DNA from: Marinobacterium lacunae
GTDB taxonomy: Bacteria; Pseudomonadota; Gammaproteobacteria; Pseudomonadales; Balneatricaceae
Assembly (NCBI RefSeq): GCF_000705555.1
Contig: NZ_JMQN01000043.1
Span: 1-64,000 of the forward strand
Length of the DNA stretch: 64,000 nt
Direction: 5' to 3'
This document shows, in pieces, positions 1 to 8,810 of the stretch (position 1 is its first letter; each line of letters opens with the position of its first letter). The notes beneath the pieces are model-generated. The model was not told the origin of the DNA and did no database searches. It worked only from the letters and a program-made list of their open reading frames with translations. A program made the position numbers and the translations under genes.

Positions 1-20
1 GAGTAGGTCATCGCCAGGCA
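1..20 (+). rRNA. rrf: 5S ribosomal RNA, 3' end only
   Basis: The first bases read GAGTAGGTCATCGCCAGGC, the conserved 3' terminal segment of gammaproteobacterial 5S rRNA. The rest of the gene lies left of the window. A strong terminator follows within 30 bases, as expected at the end of an rRNA operon. The exact 3' end is approximate. Confidence 0.85.
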
Positions 21-46
21 CCTAATGATCCCGAGAGGGAGTGAAG

Positions 47-78
47 AACCCCGGTACCGAAAGGTGCTGGGGTTTTTT
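47..78 (+). terminator. rRNA operon terminator
   Basis: An AACCCCGGTACC stem, GAAA loop and a near-complementary GGTGCTGGGGTT arm are followed by six T residues. This is a textbook intrinsic terminator directly after the 5S rRNA end. Confidence 0.9.
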
Positions 79-540
79 GCGTCTGGGGCGGGTGAAATAT
101 ATTGGACGAAGGACTGTATGACGGAGAAAGAGGCGCTGTGACGGGGTGAAGTGCCGAGTGCAGTCAATGCACCGAGATGGATCATTTTAGGAAAAATTCC
201 TATATAAAAAGGTGGGGAATTAGGGGAATATGCGCATCGAGGGACGCAGGGAGGCGTGACTTTAAAGCGGGATGCTTTACCCTCATCCCATATCAAGGAC
301 GATATGGGGGCGGAATGGAAGCCGCAAAACCTAAGGGGCCCGGTTCACGGATGTGTTCGGGCCCCAACTTTTTATACCGTACAGCTTTCCTTACCTTCGA
401 TAGCCCTTCCTCATTGAACGATTCTGCTCATCCAATCGGATACATCCTGAATAACGCCTGAGATCGGAGCCATGTCATAGGCACGCATAAAAGACAGCGT
501 GTACGGAGACTTGAGAAGCCGTACGTTTTGACCCAAAATG
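79..540. other. Gene-free stretch with orphan promoter-like and terminator elements
   Basis: No convincing protein gene lies here; the one open frame (177-461) has no RBS and unnatural composition. The stretch holds a TAGGAA-N3-TTCCTA palindrome at 188-202 running into a TATATAAA box, a small hairpin near 288-306, and a strong GC hairpin with a T-run at 335-373. Together these could mark a short non-coding transcript of about 160 nt. This is inferred from layout only. Confidence 0.4.
335..373 (+). terminator. Orphan intrinsic terminator
   Basis: GGGGCCCG and CGGGCCCC arms form a strong stem followed by a CAACTTTTT tail. It has no protein gene in front of it, so it either backs up the rRNA terminator or ends a small RNA starting after the palindromic promoter-like site near 200. 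Confidence 0.6.
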
Positions 541-556
541 CTGTGTATATATACAG
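541..556 (+). promoter_or_regulatory. LexA-binding SOS box of the imuA operon
   Basis: CTGTGTATATATACAG matches the LexA consensus CTG-N10-CAG with an alternating AT core, one base off the perfect palindrome. It lies 16 bases before the imuA start, where bound LexA would block transcription. DNA damage should therefore induce the whole mutasome cassette. Confidence 0.92.
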
Positions 557-571
557 TATTTTGAGGTGGTC

Positions 572-1198
572 ATGGCATTGGTCAACCTTTTGGAGCAGGG
601 ACAGCTATGGCGTGGTTCGCATGCAGGCTCAGAGAGTATTGGCGGCGTTGAAATAAGCGGTTATAGCCAGCTGGATGAGAAGCTGTATGGCGGAGGGTGG
701 CTGAAAGGGCAGCTTGTCGAACTGCTTTACTCGGGAGAAGGGCTTGGAGAGATCCGTCTGATCTGGCCTTTATTGAGGCGTTTCTCGGCTGAAAGCAAGC
801 CAGTGTTCTGGATTGACCCTCCTCATCATCTCTATCCAATAGCGTTGCAGAACGCTGGAATAGGGCTGTCATCTCAATATGTCGTCTATACCAGCAGCAC
901 TCGGGATCGGCTTTGGACCATCGAACAGGTGCTAAAAAGCGGTATGTCTCCTCTGGTGTTGAGCTGGCTGGACGACCGGGTCGTTACCTCCTCTCTTAGA
1001 CGGCTGCAACTAGCGGTGCAAGCGGGTGGTGGGCTCGGTTGGGTGATGAGGCCGGAGAGTGTCCGGAATCAATCCTCGGCGGCGGCATACAGGATGGTTC
1101 TAAACAGGCAAGGGCAGTCGACCGAGTTGACTCTGCTTAAGCGCCGGGGCGGATGGCCTCTGCCACCGTTTCGCATAGATCTTCCGGCGGTGATATGA
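572..1198 (+). CDS. imuA: ImuA, RecA-like mutasome accessory protein
   Basis: First gene of the damage-inducible imuA-imuB-dnaE2 cassette for translesion synthesis and induced mutagenesis. The 208-aa product has the family N-terminus, in which a Gly-rich GGGWLKGQLVELL segment sits where RecA has its ATP-binding region. ImuA proteins are known as RecA-related partners of ImuB and DnaE2. I chose ATG 572 over the upstream GTG at 566 because GAGG at 563-566 gives a proper RBS spacing. A LexA box lies directly upstream. The gene ends one base before imuB starts, so the two are probably translated together. Confidence 0.9.
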   Translation: MALVNLLEQGQLWRGSHAGSESIGGVEISGYSQLDEKLYGGGWLKGQLVELLYSGEGLGEIRLIWPLLRRFSAESKPVFWIDPPHHLYPIALQNAGIGLSSQYVVYTSSTRDRLWTIEQVLKSGMSPLVLSWLDDRVVTSSLRRLQLAVQAGGGLGWVMRPESVRNQSSAAAYRMVLNRQGQSTELTLLKRRGGWPLPPFRIDLPAVI

Positions 1199-1199
1199 G

Positions 1200-2588
1200 A
1201 TGCGTTGGTTGTGTCTGCATTTTCCCTGGCTGGAATTGGAACTGCATGGACTCTCAGAAGAGGTCCCGCAAGTATTGCTCGATAGTCGACGGCGTATTAA
1301 AACCCTGAATCCCTGTGCGGAAGATCTGGGCATAAAAACGGGGCAGGCGTTGGCGACGGCTCTGGCGCTTGGGCCTGAACTGGTTGTTCTCGATACATCC
1401 GATAAGCGTTTACGCTCCGCTCTGGAGCAGTTGGCTATCTGGGCGGGTCGTTTCAGTGCCAGAGTCTGCTTATGTCCACCGCAAGCGTTGCTGCTGGAGA
1501 TCGCCAGTATGCTGAACTATTTCGGGGGGATGATGCAGCTAATAGCAGCGATAACCGATTCGCTGCGAAGTACTGGCTATACGGCCAGAATGGCCGTGGG
1601 CGAAACGGCGAAAGGGGTACAACTGCTCGCGGCTATCGAGAACCGGTTGTGTAGTGATGCGCAATCCTGGTGGGCGGGTTTGTATGCGTTACGGATCGAT
1701 CAGCTCCAGCTTCACTCTGAACAGGTAGAGCGTCTGCAAGGGGTTGGGCTTTCGACATTGCAGGACCTTCTTGAACTGCCTCGCGCAGAGTTATCTCAGC
1801 GCTTTGGGCCGTCGTTGCTGCGGGAACTGGTATCGATCATCGATCCGGGAGCGCCAGCCCCTGAAACGTATAATCCACCGGAGCATTTTAGACAGCGCTG
1901 TGAGCTAGCCGCTGAGATTACGTACAGCACGGGCTTGCTGTTTCCGTTGCGTCGTTTGCTATCGGCGTTGGAGGGCTATCTCACTCAGCGCCAGCAAAAA
2001 GTAGCCCGTATCCATCTGACGCTTAATCTACGGGGGGCTTCAACTCAGACTCTTGATATAGGGCATGCAGGTGGTTGCGCGGCTGCTTCTGCCTGGCTGG
2101 AACTTTGTCGGCTGCGACTTGAGCGCGAGCAGCTCAAGGGACCGGTCCTGTCGATAGAGCTGAGTGCCGAACAAGGTGAGGTATATGAGGCCATCAGTGG
2201 GGACCTCTTTGCCCTATCTCATGCGCAGAGTTCATTACCGGATCTGATAAGTCGGCTTCGCAGCCGTTTGGGAAGTGAAGCGGTAAAGACCCTGAGCGTT
2301 TATCCGGATCATCGCCCTGAGTCTGTATTGCGTGTGGAAGGCAGTTACCGGGAGGTGTCTCCAGAGGGAATGGTACGACCCAGCTGGTTGCTGCCACATC
2401 CTCAGCCACTGTCAAAGTCACAGCGCTGTCGTCTGGAGCTGCTCAGTGGCCCTGAAAGAATTAGCAGTGGTTGGTGGGATCGAATGGTCAGTCGGGATTA
2501 TTTCGTGGCCCGCTGGCCTGATGGTCGCTGTTGCTGGCTATTTCGTGAGCCCGACGGCTGCTGGTTTATCCATGGCTGGTTTGGTTGA
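1200..2588 (+). CDS. imuB: ImuB, inactive Y-family polymerase homologue (clamp-binding hub)
   Basis: 462-aa Y-family DNA polymerase homologue. The N-terminus reads LCLHFPWLELEL where active Pol IV/V carries the first catalytic Asp motif, so the metal-binding acidic residues seem absent, as in characterised ImuB. The C-terminus (GPERISSGWWD, then RDYFVARWPDG) is typical of the family. ImuB is known to tether DnaE2 and ImuA to the beta clamp. The ATG lies one base after the imuA stop, and dnaE2 starts 10 bases after this stop, so all three form one operon under the LexA box at 541. Confidence 0.93.
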   Translation: MRWLCLHFPWLELELHGLSEEVPQVLLDSRRRIKTLNPCAEDLGIKTGQALATALALGPELVVLDTSDKRLRSALEQLAIWAGRFSARVCLCPPQALLLEIASMLNYFGGMMQLIAAITDSLRSTGYTARMAVGETAKGVQLLAAIENRLCSDAQSWWAGLYALRIDQLQLHSEQVERLQGVGLSTLQDLLELPRAELSQRFGPSLLRELVSIIDPGAPAPETYNPPEHFRQRCELAAEITYSTGLLFPLRRLLSALEGYLTQRQQKVARIHLTLNLRGASTQTLDIGHAGGCAAASAWLELCRLRLEREQLKGPVLSIELSAEQGEVYEAISGDLFALSHAQSSLPDLISRLRSRLGSEAVKTLSVYPDHRPESVLRVEGSYREVSPEGMVRPSWLLPHPQPLSKSQRCRLELLSGPERISSGWWDRMVSRDYFVARWPDGRCCWLFREPDGCWFIHGWFG

Positions 2589-2598
2589 GGTGGTGGCT

Positions 2599-5500
2599 GT
2601 GAATAGCGCTCTAGCGGGCTATGCAGAGTTGCATGCCGTATCCAATTTCTCGTTTCTGCGGGGTGGCTCGCATCCGGAGGAGTTGGTTGCACAGGCGGCT
2701 GCACAGGGATATCGCGCACTGGCCTTGACGGATGAGTGCTCGGTCGCCGGTGTGGTAAGGGCTCATCAGGAGGCGAAAGAGCTGGGCCTTCAGCTGTTGA
2801 TAGGCAGCGAGTTTAAAGTTGATGGGCGTGTATTGGTCATATTGGCAAGGGACCGTAGAGGCTATGCCCAGCTTTGTGCATTGATTACCTGCGGGCGCAG
2901 GAGAGGCAAAAAGGGTGGGTACTTACTTACGCTAGAGGACTTTGAAAAAGAGCTGGATCGTTGTCTGATCCTGTTTCAGCCCGGCAGGGATGATAGCAAC
3001 ACAGAGGCTGACTTGAACTGGCTCCGACGGCATCACGCCGGACGTAGCTGGGTGCTTGTGGAGCGTCTACTCGACTCGGATGATCGTTGGCGCTATCACC
3101 GTTTAATGGAGATGCATGAGCGTCACTCGATACCGCTGGTCTGTGCGGGAGATGTGAATATGCATGAGCCTTCGCGACAGCCCTTACAGGATATTCTGAC
3201 TGCAATACGGCTGCGTACAACGATTGATCAAGCCGGCTGGAGGCTCGCGGCCAATGCCGAAAGGCACCTGAGATCGCTGCCAAAGCTGGAAAAAATCTAT
3301 CCACAGGCCCTGCGGGAGCAAACACTCGAAATAGCATCGCTGTGCAGTTTCTCCCTTGATGAGCTGCGCTACGAATATCCCGATGAATTGGTGCCGAATG
3401 GACTGACGCCCAGAGCACATCTGCGGGCACTGGTCGAGGCCGGTGTGAAACGGCGCTTTCCGGAAGGTGTACCTGAACAGGTGCGACAGCAGATCGAGCG
3501 TGAGCTGCAGTTGATCGCCGAGCTCAAATACGAACCTTACTTCCTTACCATTGAAGATATCGTCCGGTTTGCACGGGATAACCGGATTCTCTGTCAGGGA
3601 CGAGGCTCGGCCGCCAATTCGGTGGTGTGTTATTGCCTGGGGATCACCGAAGTTGACCCGCGTCGGGTCAACCTGCTGTTCGAGCGCTTCCTGTCGAAAG
3701 AGCGCAACGAACCGCCGGATATCGATGTGGACTTCGAGCACCAGCGGCGCGAGGAGGTGATTCAATATATTTACCGTCGCTACGGGCGGGACAGGGCAGG
3801 ATTGGCCGCAGCGGTGATCAGCTATTGCAGTCGCAGTGCCATTCGTGATGTCGGGAGGGCGTTAGGCTTCGATGACGCCTATCTGGGGTGGCTGATCAGT
3901 CAGATTGACCGCCGGGATACGGTACAGCCCTGGCTGAAACAGCTGGAAAAACTCGGGGGTGATAAGCCTGCACAACGCTTTCGTCACCTGCTGATGCTGG
4001 TTCCGCAGATACTCCATTTTCCGCGTCATCTGTCACAGCATGTTGGGGGCTTTGTCATCTCATCAGGCCCTTTGCATCAACTGGTGCCGATCGAGAATGC
4101 CGCCATGGAGGGGCGAACGCTGATCCAGTGGAATAAAGACGATCTTGAAGCTCTGGGGTTGCTCAAGATCGATGTGCTGGCGTTGGGCATGCTCAGTGCA
4201 CTGCGGCGTGCACTTCATCTGCTTGGCGAACGTGATGGCCGGGAGTGGCTATTGCAGGATATCCCGCGCGAAGATCTATCAGTGTACGACATGCTTAGCG
4301 AAGGCGATTCGATGGGGGTGTTTCAGGTTGAGTCGCGTGCCCAGATGAACATGCTGCCGCGGCTCAGGCCTCACTGTTACTACGATCTGGTCGTACAGGT
4401 GGCTATCGTACGCCCCGGCCCTATTCAGGGTGATATGGTGCATCCCTATCTACTAAGGCGACAGGGCAAGGAGGCAATTGATTACCCTAGCGAGGCGGTC
4501 AAAGCGGTATTGGAACCCACACTCGGGGTACCGATCTTTCAGGAGCAGGTGATCCGGTTGGCGATGGTCGCCGCAGGCTTCAGCGGAGGTGAGGCAGATC
4601 AGTTGAGACGGGCGATGGCGGCCTGGCGGCGCAGTGGACATATTGCGATCTATCAGCAGAAACTGCGCAGCGGCATGATGGCGCGTGGCTACAGTGCCGA
4701 ATATGCCGAGCGGATCTGCCGTCAGATCGAAGGGTTTGGCGAATATGGTTTCCCTGAATCCCATGCGGCGAGTTTTGCGCTGCTGGTTTATCTCTCTGCA
4801 TGGATCAAGTGCCATGAGCCGGCAGCGTTTTGCTGTGCGTTACTCAACAGTCAGCCGATGGGCTTCTATTCGCCTTCGCAGTTGGTACAGGACGCGCGTC
4901 GGCATGGCGTTCAGGTACGCCCGGTGTGCATCAATGCCAGTGCCTATGACTGCACGCTGGAGTATGACAGCCCTGAACAGCGTGCGGCCGGTCGGGGAAT
5001 ACTGCGTTTGGGGTTTCGGCTGGTAAAAGGCATGTCCCGCTCGGCGGGAGAACAGATAGCCGCCATGCGACCGATTGATGGTTACCGGTCGGTCGCCGAT
5101 CTGCGTGCACGGGTTCGCCTTGGTCGGAGGGATTATGACGCGTTGGCTGCGGCCAATGCTCTGGCTGCGATTGCCGGGCATCGCCATCAGGCACGTTGGG
5201 CGCTGATGAATGACGAGGCTGTTCTGGAACTGGATACCCAGGCGGCGGAGTCTGATACCAGTTGCTTGCTGGGCAGCGAAGCGGTCATGCCGGCACCGGA
5301 TGAACGCAGCGAGTTGCAGGCGGATTATCGACATCTTGGGTTGACGCTCGGCCGCCATCCTATGGCGCTGCTACGCGAGCGGGGCGTGCTGTCGCGCTGC
5401 GTGCCCTCCACTGGGCTTGCCGGTGTGGAGAGTGGACGTCCGGTGCGTGTTGCCGGGTTGGTAACCAATCGCCAACGGCCGGGAACGGCAACCGGCATCA

Positions 5501-5718
5501 CCTTTGTGACGCTTGAGGATGAGCATGGCCCGATCAATCTTGTGGTCTGGCAGGCAACTGCTCGGGCCCAGCGCAAGGCGCTGCTGGGTAGCCGGATCTT
5601 GCAGGTAGACGGCATTCTGGAGCGGGAAGGGGGGCTGATTCATGTCATAGCGGGGCGGCTGACCGATATCACATCTCTTTGGGATGGATTGAGCAGCCGC
5701 TCCCGGGACTTCCACTAG
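2599..5718 (+). CDS. dnaE2: DnaE2 (ImuC), error-prone DNA polymerase III alpha subunit
   Basis: Catalytic C-family polymerase of the SOS mutasome, 1039 aa, normal for the family. It begins with a PHP domain (AELHAVSNFSFLRGGSHPEE), continues into the polymerase core with PPDIDVDFEH around residues 372-381 carrying the catalytic aspartates, has a helix-hairpin-helix region, and ends with an OB-fold (PVRVAGLVTNRQRPGTATG). The frame is open from 2332, but that extension lies inside imuB. GTG 2599 has GAGGTGG at 2587-2593 in front and gives the family N-terminus. No tau-binding tail is evident, as usual for DnaE2. Confidence 0.93.
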   Translation: MNSALAGYAELHAVSNFSFLRGGSHPEELVAQAAAQGYRALALTDECSVAGVVRAHQEAKELGLQLLIGSEFKVDGRVLVILARDRRGYAQLCALITCGRRRGKKGGYLLTLEDFEKELDRCLILFQPGRDDSNTEADLNWLRRHHAGRSWVLVERLLDSDDRWRYHRLMEMHERHSIPLVCAGDVNMHEPSRQPLQDILTAIRLRTTIDQAGWRLAANAERHLRSLPKLEKIYPQALREQTLEIASLCSFSLDELRYEYPDELVPNGLTPRAHLRALVEAGVKRRFPEGVPEQVRQQIERELQLIAELKYEPYFLTIEDIVRFARDNRILCQGRGSAANSVVCYCLGITEVDPRRVNLLFERFLSKERNEPPDIDVDFEHQRREEVIQYIYRRYGRDRAGLAAAVISYCSRSAIRDVGRALGFDDAYLGWLISQIDRRDTVQPWLKQLEKLGGDKPAQRFRHLLMLVPQILHFPRHLSQHVGGFVISSGPLHQLVPIENAAMEGRTLIQWNKDDLEALGLLKIDVLALGMLSALRRALHLLGERDGREWLLQDIPREDLSVYDMLSEGDSMGVFQVESRAQMNMLPRLRPHCYYDLVVQVAIVRPGPIQGDMVHPYLLRRQGKEAIDYPSEAVKAVLEPTLGVPIFQEQVIRLAMVAAGFSGGEADQLRRAMAAWRRSGHIAIYQQKLRSGMMARGYSAEYAERICRQIEGFGEYGFPESHAASFALLVYLSAWIKCHEPAAFCCALLNSQPMGFYSPSQLVQDARRHGVQVRPVCINASAYDCTLEYDSPEQRAAGRGILRLGFRLVKGMSRSAGEQIAAMRPIDGYRSVADLRARVRLGRRDYDALAAANALAAIAGHRHQARWALMNDEAVLELDTQAAESDTSCLLGSEAVMPAPDERSELQADYRHLGLTLGRHPMALLRERGVLSRCVPSTGLAGVESGRPVRVAGLVTNRQRPGTATGITFVTLEDEHGPINLVVWQATARAQRKALLGSRILQVDGILEREGGLIHVIAGRLTDITSLWDGLSSRSRDFH

Positions 5719-5731
5719 CCGGGTACTTGGT

Positions 5732-6190
5732 TCAGATATCGCCCAGCATATTGGAGGCGTTGGACAGCCGCATCGCTTCATGCCGTTCCAGTGCCGCCAG
5801 CTCCTCGAGCAGGTCGACAGCCGGAGTCGCGACGGCTCTGCCGGCAAGGAACTTGTACAGCTCGACGATATCGCGATGCTCCTCTTCTACCCGCTGGATA
5901 ATCTCTTCGGCGGACAGGTCCGCGAATGGGGCGTCGATCTGGGCAAAGGATTTGATCGGTTTTTTGTCCAGATACTCCATGACCCAAGTATTCAATGCCT
6001 TGAGGTTATCGCTTTTCTCGAATGCGTCTACCGCCCGGGCCAGTTTGGCCTCATGCTCGGAAAGGTAATCCAGTAGCAACCGCGCCTTCTCGTCACGATT
6101 CGCGTCGCTGCTTTTTTTCAGGCTGTCGGAAAGCTGCTGATGGTAAGCTTTCGTCCAGTGAATGATGTCGCGAAAAGTATCGATCTGCAT
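5732..6190 (-). CDS. Small helical protein with ExxH-type motifs, uncharacterised
   Basis: 152-aa, predicted all-helical, highly charged soluble protein. Segments such as YLSEHEAKLARAV, VEEEHRDIVELY and LERHEAMRL carry Glu/His pairs spaced as in ferritin-like or hemerythrin-like four-helix bundles, so metal binding is possible but not shown. The start at 6190 has GAGGAGAG upstream on the minus strand; a longer frame reaching 6838 is only a shadow of arsJ. It is the last gene of the minus-strand run that begins with arsR, 95 bases after arsJ, and converges on dnaE2. Similar proteins carry uninformative names in related genomes. Confidence 0.75.
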   Translation of the reverse strand: MQIDTFRDIIHWTKAYHQQLSDSLKKSSDANRDEKARLLLDYLSEHEAKLARAVDAFEKSDNLKALNTWVMEYLDKKPIKSFAQIDAPFADLSAEEIIQRVEEEHRDIVELYKFLAGRAVATPAVDLLEELAALERHEAMRLSNASNMLGDI

Positions 6191-6285
6191 GCTGACTCTC
6201 CTCGATGACTGACGGCCCCGAAAGCATCGGCAAAGGGACCTTTGCTGTCTACCTAAAGGATATGTCAGTACACCCTGATTACCAG

Positions 6286-7506
6286 TTAATTGCGTGGCAG
6301 CCAGACCGAGATCAAGACTGTCAGCAATAGCAGGGCTGTGGATATCCACAGACAGGCGGCGAGTCCGACGGCACCTTGTCCTGCAGCCTGAAATACCCAA
6401 CCTGAGAGCAGCGTGCCCAGAAGACGGCCCAGCGCATTGGCCATGTAGTAGAAGCCGACATCCAGCGAGACACCATCTGCGCGGGCAAGACTCACGATCA
6501 GGTAGCTGTGCAGCGATGAGTTGATCGCAAACAGCAGGCCAAACACCATAAGGCCTGCAACTATCAGCGTTTGCGGGGCAAGTGCTGCGTCCAGCCCGAG
6601 GGCGATCACCGCTGGCGTCATGGCAAGGGCAGCCGCCCACAGCATCGCCGCGCGACCATCCGGCACACGGCCACTGGCTTTGCCGGTGATGCGTGGGGCC
6701 AGCGCCTGAACCGCGCCATAACCGATGATCCACAGGGCGAGAAAACCGCCGGTCTGCCAGTGGTCCCAGCCCAGCGTCTGCGAGAGAAAGACCGGCAGCG
6801 CGACCACAAACCAGACATCGCGTGCGCCGAACAGGCACAAGCGAGCGGCCGAGAGAATATTGATCGCTGGGCTTTTAGAGAATATGTCACGGAACTTGGG
6901 CTTTGATTTCGCCTTGCCCAGATCATGTTTAAGCGCGATCAGACTGGCACACCATACCAGTGCCAGTGCCGCCGCCATGAAGGCGATAGCCCCGGTGAAG
7001 CCAAGCCCCACCAGCAGCGCGCCGCCGAGAAAGAAGCCGACACCCTTGAGTGCATTTTTAGAACCGGTCAGCAGCGCTACCCATTTATAAAGCGCGCCTT
7101 GAGCATCGGCTGGCACCAGCAGCTTGATCGAGCTCTTGGCGCTCATCTTGTTGAGATCCTTGGCGATGCCGGATAGTGCCTGAGCGGCCATGACCCAGGG
7201 CACGCTCAACATCGCGGTCGGGACCAGCAACATCACCAGCGCCACAACCTGCAGACCCAGGCCTATGTTCATCGTGCGGTTCAGCCCCAGGTGAGCACCG
7301 AGCCAGCCGCCGAACAGGTTGGTGACAACGCCGAAGATCTCGTAAAAGAGAAACAGCAGCGCGATCTCCAGCGGCGAATAGCCGAGACTGTGAAAATGCA
7401 GCACGACCAGCATGCGCAGAGCGCCGTCCGTGAGCGTAAAGGCCCAGTAGTTGCCGGTGACAACCAAATATTGGCGCACCTGCGGGGTGAGCTGGCTCAG
7501 CATCAT
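6286..7506 (-). CDS. arsJ: ArsJ, MFS exporter for 1-arseno-3-phosphoglycerate
   Basis: 406-aa major facilitator protein with about 12 hydrophobic helices. The N-terminus ([20 protein letters not shown]) is characteristic of ArsJ. In the known pathway, GAPDH uses arsenate in place of phosphate to make 1-arseno-3-phosphoglycerate, ArsJ exports it, and it breaks down outside to release arsenate. The start overlaps the end of the adjacent GAPDH gene by four bases (ATGA), so the two partners are translationally coupled, which strongly supports the assignment. It belongs to the minus-strand operon starting with arsR. Confidence 0.93.
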   Translation of the reverse strand: MMLSQLTPQVRQYLVVTGNYWAFTLTDGALRMLVVLHFHSLGYSPLEIALLFLFYEIFGVVTNLFGGWLGAHLGLNRTMNIGLGLQVVALVMLLVPTAMLSVPWVMAAQALSGIAKDLNKMSAKSSIKLLVPADAQGALYKWVALLTGSKNALKGVGFFLGGALLVGLGFTGAIAFMAAALALVWCASLIALKHDLGKAKSKPKFRDIFSKSPAINILSAARLCLFGARDVWFVVALPVFLSQTLGWDHWQTGGFLALWIIGYGAVQALAPRITGKASGRVPDGRAAMLWAAALAMTPAVIALGLDAALAPQTLIVAGLMVFGLLFAINSSLHSYLIVSLARADGVSLDVGFYYMANALGRLLGTLLSGWVFQAAGQGAVGLAACLWISTALLLLTVLISVWLPRN

Positions 7507-8516
7507 CCTTTATCCAGTTGACCGACCTTCAGTGCCAGTTCCGCGGTGCGGTTGGCATAGCCCCACTCGTTGTCGTACCAGGCGTATATCTTCACCTGCG
7601 TACCATTAACCACCATCGTCGAAAGCGCATCGATGATGCTTGAGCGCGGGTCTGTCTTGTAATCGATCGATACCAGCGGGCGCTCCTCGTAACCGAGAAT
7701 CCCCTTCAGCTCGCCTTCAGCGGCCTGTTTTAGCAGGGCGTTGACCTCTTCAGCGCTGGTCTCGCGTGCAACTTCGAACACGCAGTCGGTTAGAGACGCG
7801 TTAGCCAGCGGCACGCGGATGGCGTGGCCGTTCAGCTTGCCCTTTAGCTCCGGGAAGATATGGGTAATCGCCGTGGCAGAGCCGGTAGTGGTTGGGATCA
7901 GACTCTGGCCGCAGGCACGCGCCCGACGCAGATCCTTGTGAGGGGCGTCAAGGATGGTCTGGGTATTGGTAATATCGTGGATTGTGGTCATCGAGCCATG
8001 CTTGATACCCAGCTGCTCGTGGATAACCTTCACCACAGGTGCCAGACAGTTGGTGGTACAGGATGCCGCCGTCACGATGCGATGCTCTGCGGGGTTGTAG
8101 AGATCGTCATTAACGCCGATGACCAGATTGAGCACGCCCTCCTCTTTGACAGGAGCGGTCACGACCACGCGCATTACCCCCTGCTCAAGATAGGCTTCAA
8201 GGAGCGCTTTCTTGTTCATCTTGCCGGAGGCTTCGATCACCAGATCGCAGCCGGACCAGTCGGTTTCGCCGATTGTCTTGTTCCGGCTGGTCGCGATGCG
8301 CTGTCCTTCGATCAGGATGCAGTCGTTCTCGGCACGCGCTTCGTGGCTCCAGCGACCGTGAACCGAATCGAAATTGAGCAGGTGGGCCAGTGTGGCCGCA
8401 TCACCTGCCGGATCGTTGATCTGTACGAACTCGATCTCATCCCAGCCCCAGGCTGCGCGCATCGCAAGCCGCCCCATGCGGCCGAACCCATTGATTCCGA
8501 CTTTGATCTTTTGCAT
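7503..8516 (-). CDS. Glyceraldehyde-3-phosphate dehydrogenase of the arsenate detoxification operon
   Basis: 337-aa type I GAPDH with NAD-binding N-terminus [17 protein letters not shown] and catalytic motif [12 protein letters not shown], nucleophile Cys153. Family length is normal. Its place between a thioredoxin-like gene and arsJ, with a four-base overlap onto arsJ, marks it as the dedicated ArsJ partner rather than the central glycolytic enzyme. Known chemistry: it oxidises glyceraldehyde 3-phosphate with arsenate to the unstable 1-arseno-3-phosphoglycerate. The reading frame is intact; regulation is presumably by arsR at the operon head. Confidence 0.94.
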   Translation of the reverse strand: MQKIKVGINGFGRMGRLAMRAAWGWDEIEFVQINDPAGDAATLAHLLNFDSVHGRWSHEARAENDCILIEGQRIATSRNKTIGETDWSGCDLVIEASGKMNKKALLEAYLEQGVMRVVVTAPVKEEGVLNLVIGVNDDLYNPAEHRIVTAASCTTNCLAPVVKVIHEQLGIKHGSMTTIHDITNTQTILDAPHKDLRRARACGQSLIPTTTGSATAITHIFPELKGKLNGHAIRVPLANASLTDCVFEVARETSAEEVNALLKQAAEGELKGILGYEERPLVSIDYKTDPRSSIIDALSTMVVNGTQVKIYAWYDNEWGYANRTAELALKVGQLDKG

Positions 8517-8545
8517 CTGAAAACTCTTCTACAGGTTGATACGGA

Positions 8546-8779
8546 TCAGGCCAGCCAGCTGCGGATAGCGTCCTGACTCGGGATACTGCCTGAGTGAACG
8601 ACAGTGTCGTCGATAACCACGGCGGGTGTGCTCATGACGCCATGATTCATGATCGCTTCCGGATCGGTCTCTTTGATGACATTCACCTCAACGCCGATAT
8701 CCGCCGCCACCTTGGCGATGATGTCGGCTGTCTTGATACATTTGCTGCAACCGCTGCCCAATACCTTGATCTGTTTCAT
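8546..8779 (-). CDS. Small thioredoxin-like (redox-active disulfide) protein
   Basis: 77-aa thioredoxin-fold protein of the small archaeal-type family. The CSKC redox motif follows the first strand (IKVLGSGCSKCIKTADII) and the cis-Pro region is STPAVVIDD. It is encoded between the permease and GAPDH in the arsenic operon. Such proteins often accompany DUF318-type permeases; a role as reductant or arsenic/metal relay is inference. Start at 8779 follows an AAGGAGTC ribosome-binding site on the minus strand. The reading frame is intact. Confidence 0.85.
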   Translation of the reverse strand: MKQIKVLGSGCSKCIKTADIIAKVAADIGVEVNVIKETDPEAIMNHGVMSTPAVVIDDTVVHSGSIPSQDAIRSWLA

Positions 8780-8810
8780 TATTGACTCCTTGTAACCGTC
8801 GCGCTGACGT

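Noticed and set aside
177-461. 94-aa open frame between the rRNA end and imuA
   Set aside because: No RBS, it contains a strong terminator in its body, and its composition is unlike a protein.
2332-2598. N-terminal extension of dnaE2 from an upstream ATG
   Set aside because: It lies inside imuB and adds residues foreign to the family; GTG 2599 has a good RBS.
6191-6838. Upstream extension of the small helical protein
   Set aside because: The extra part is arsJ read in another frame.
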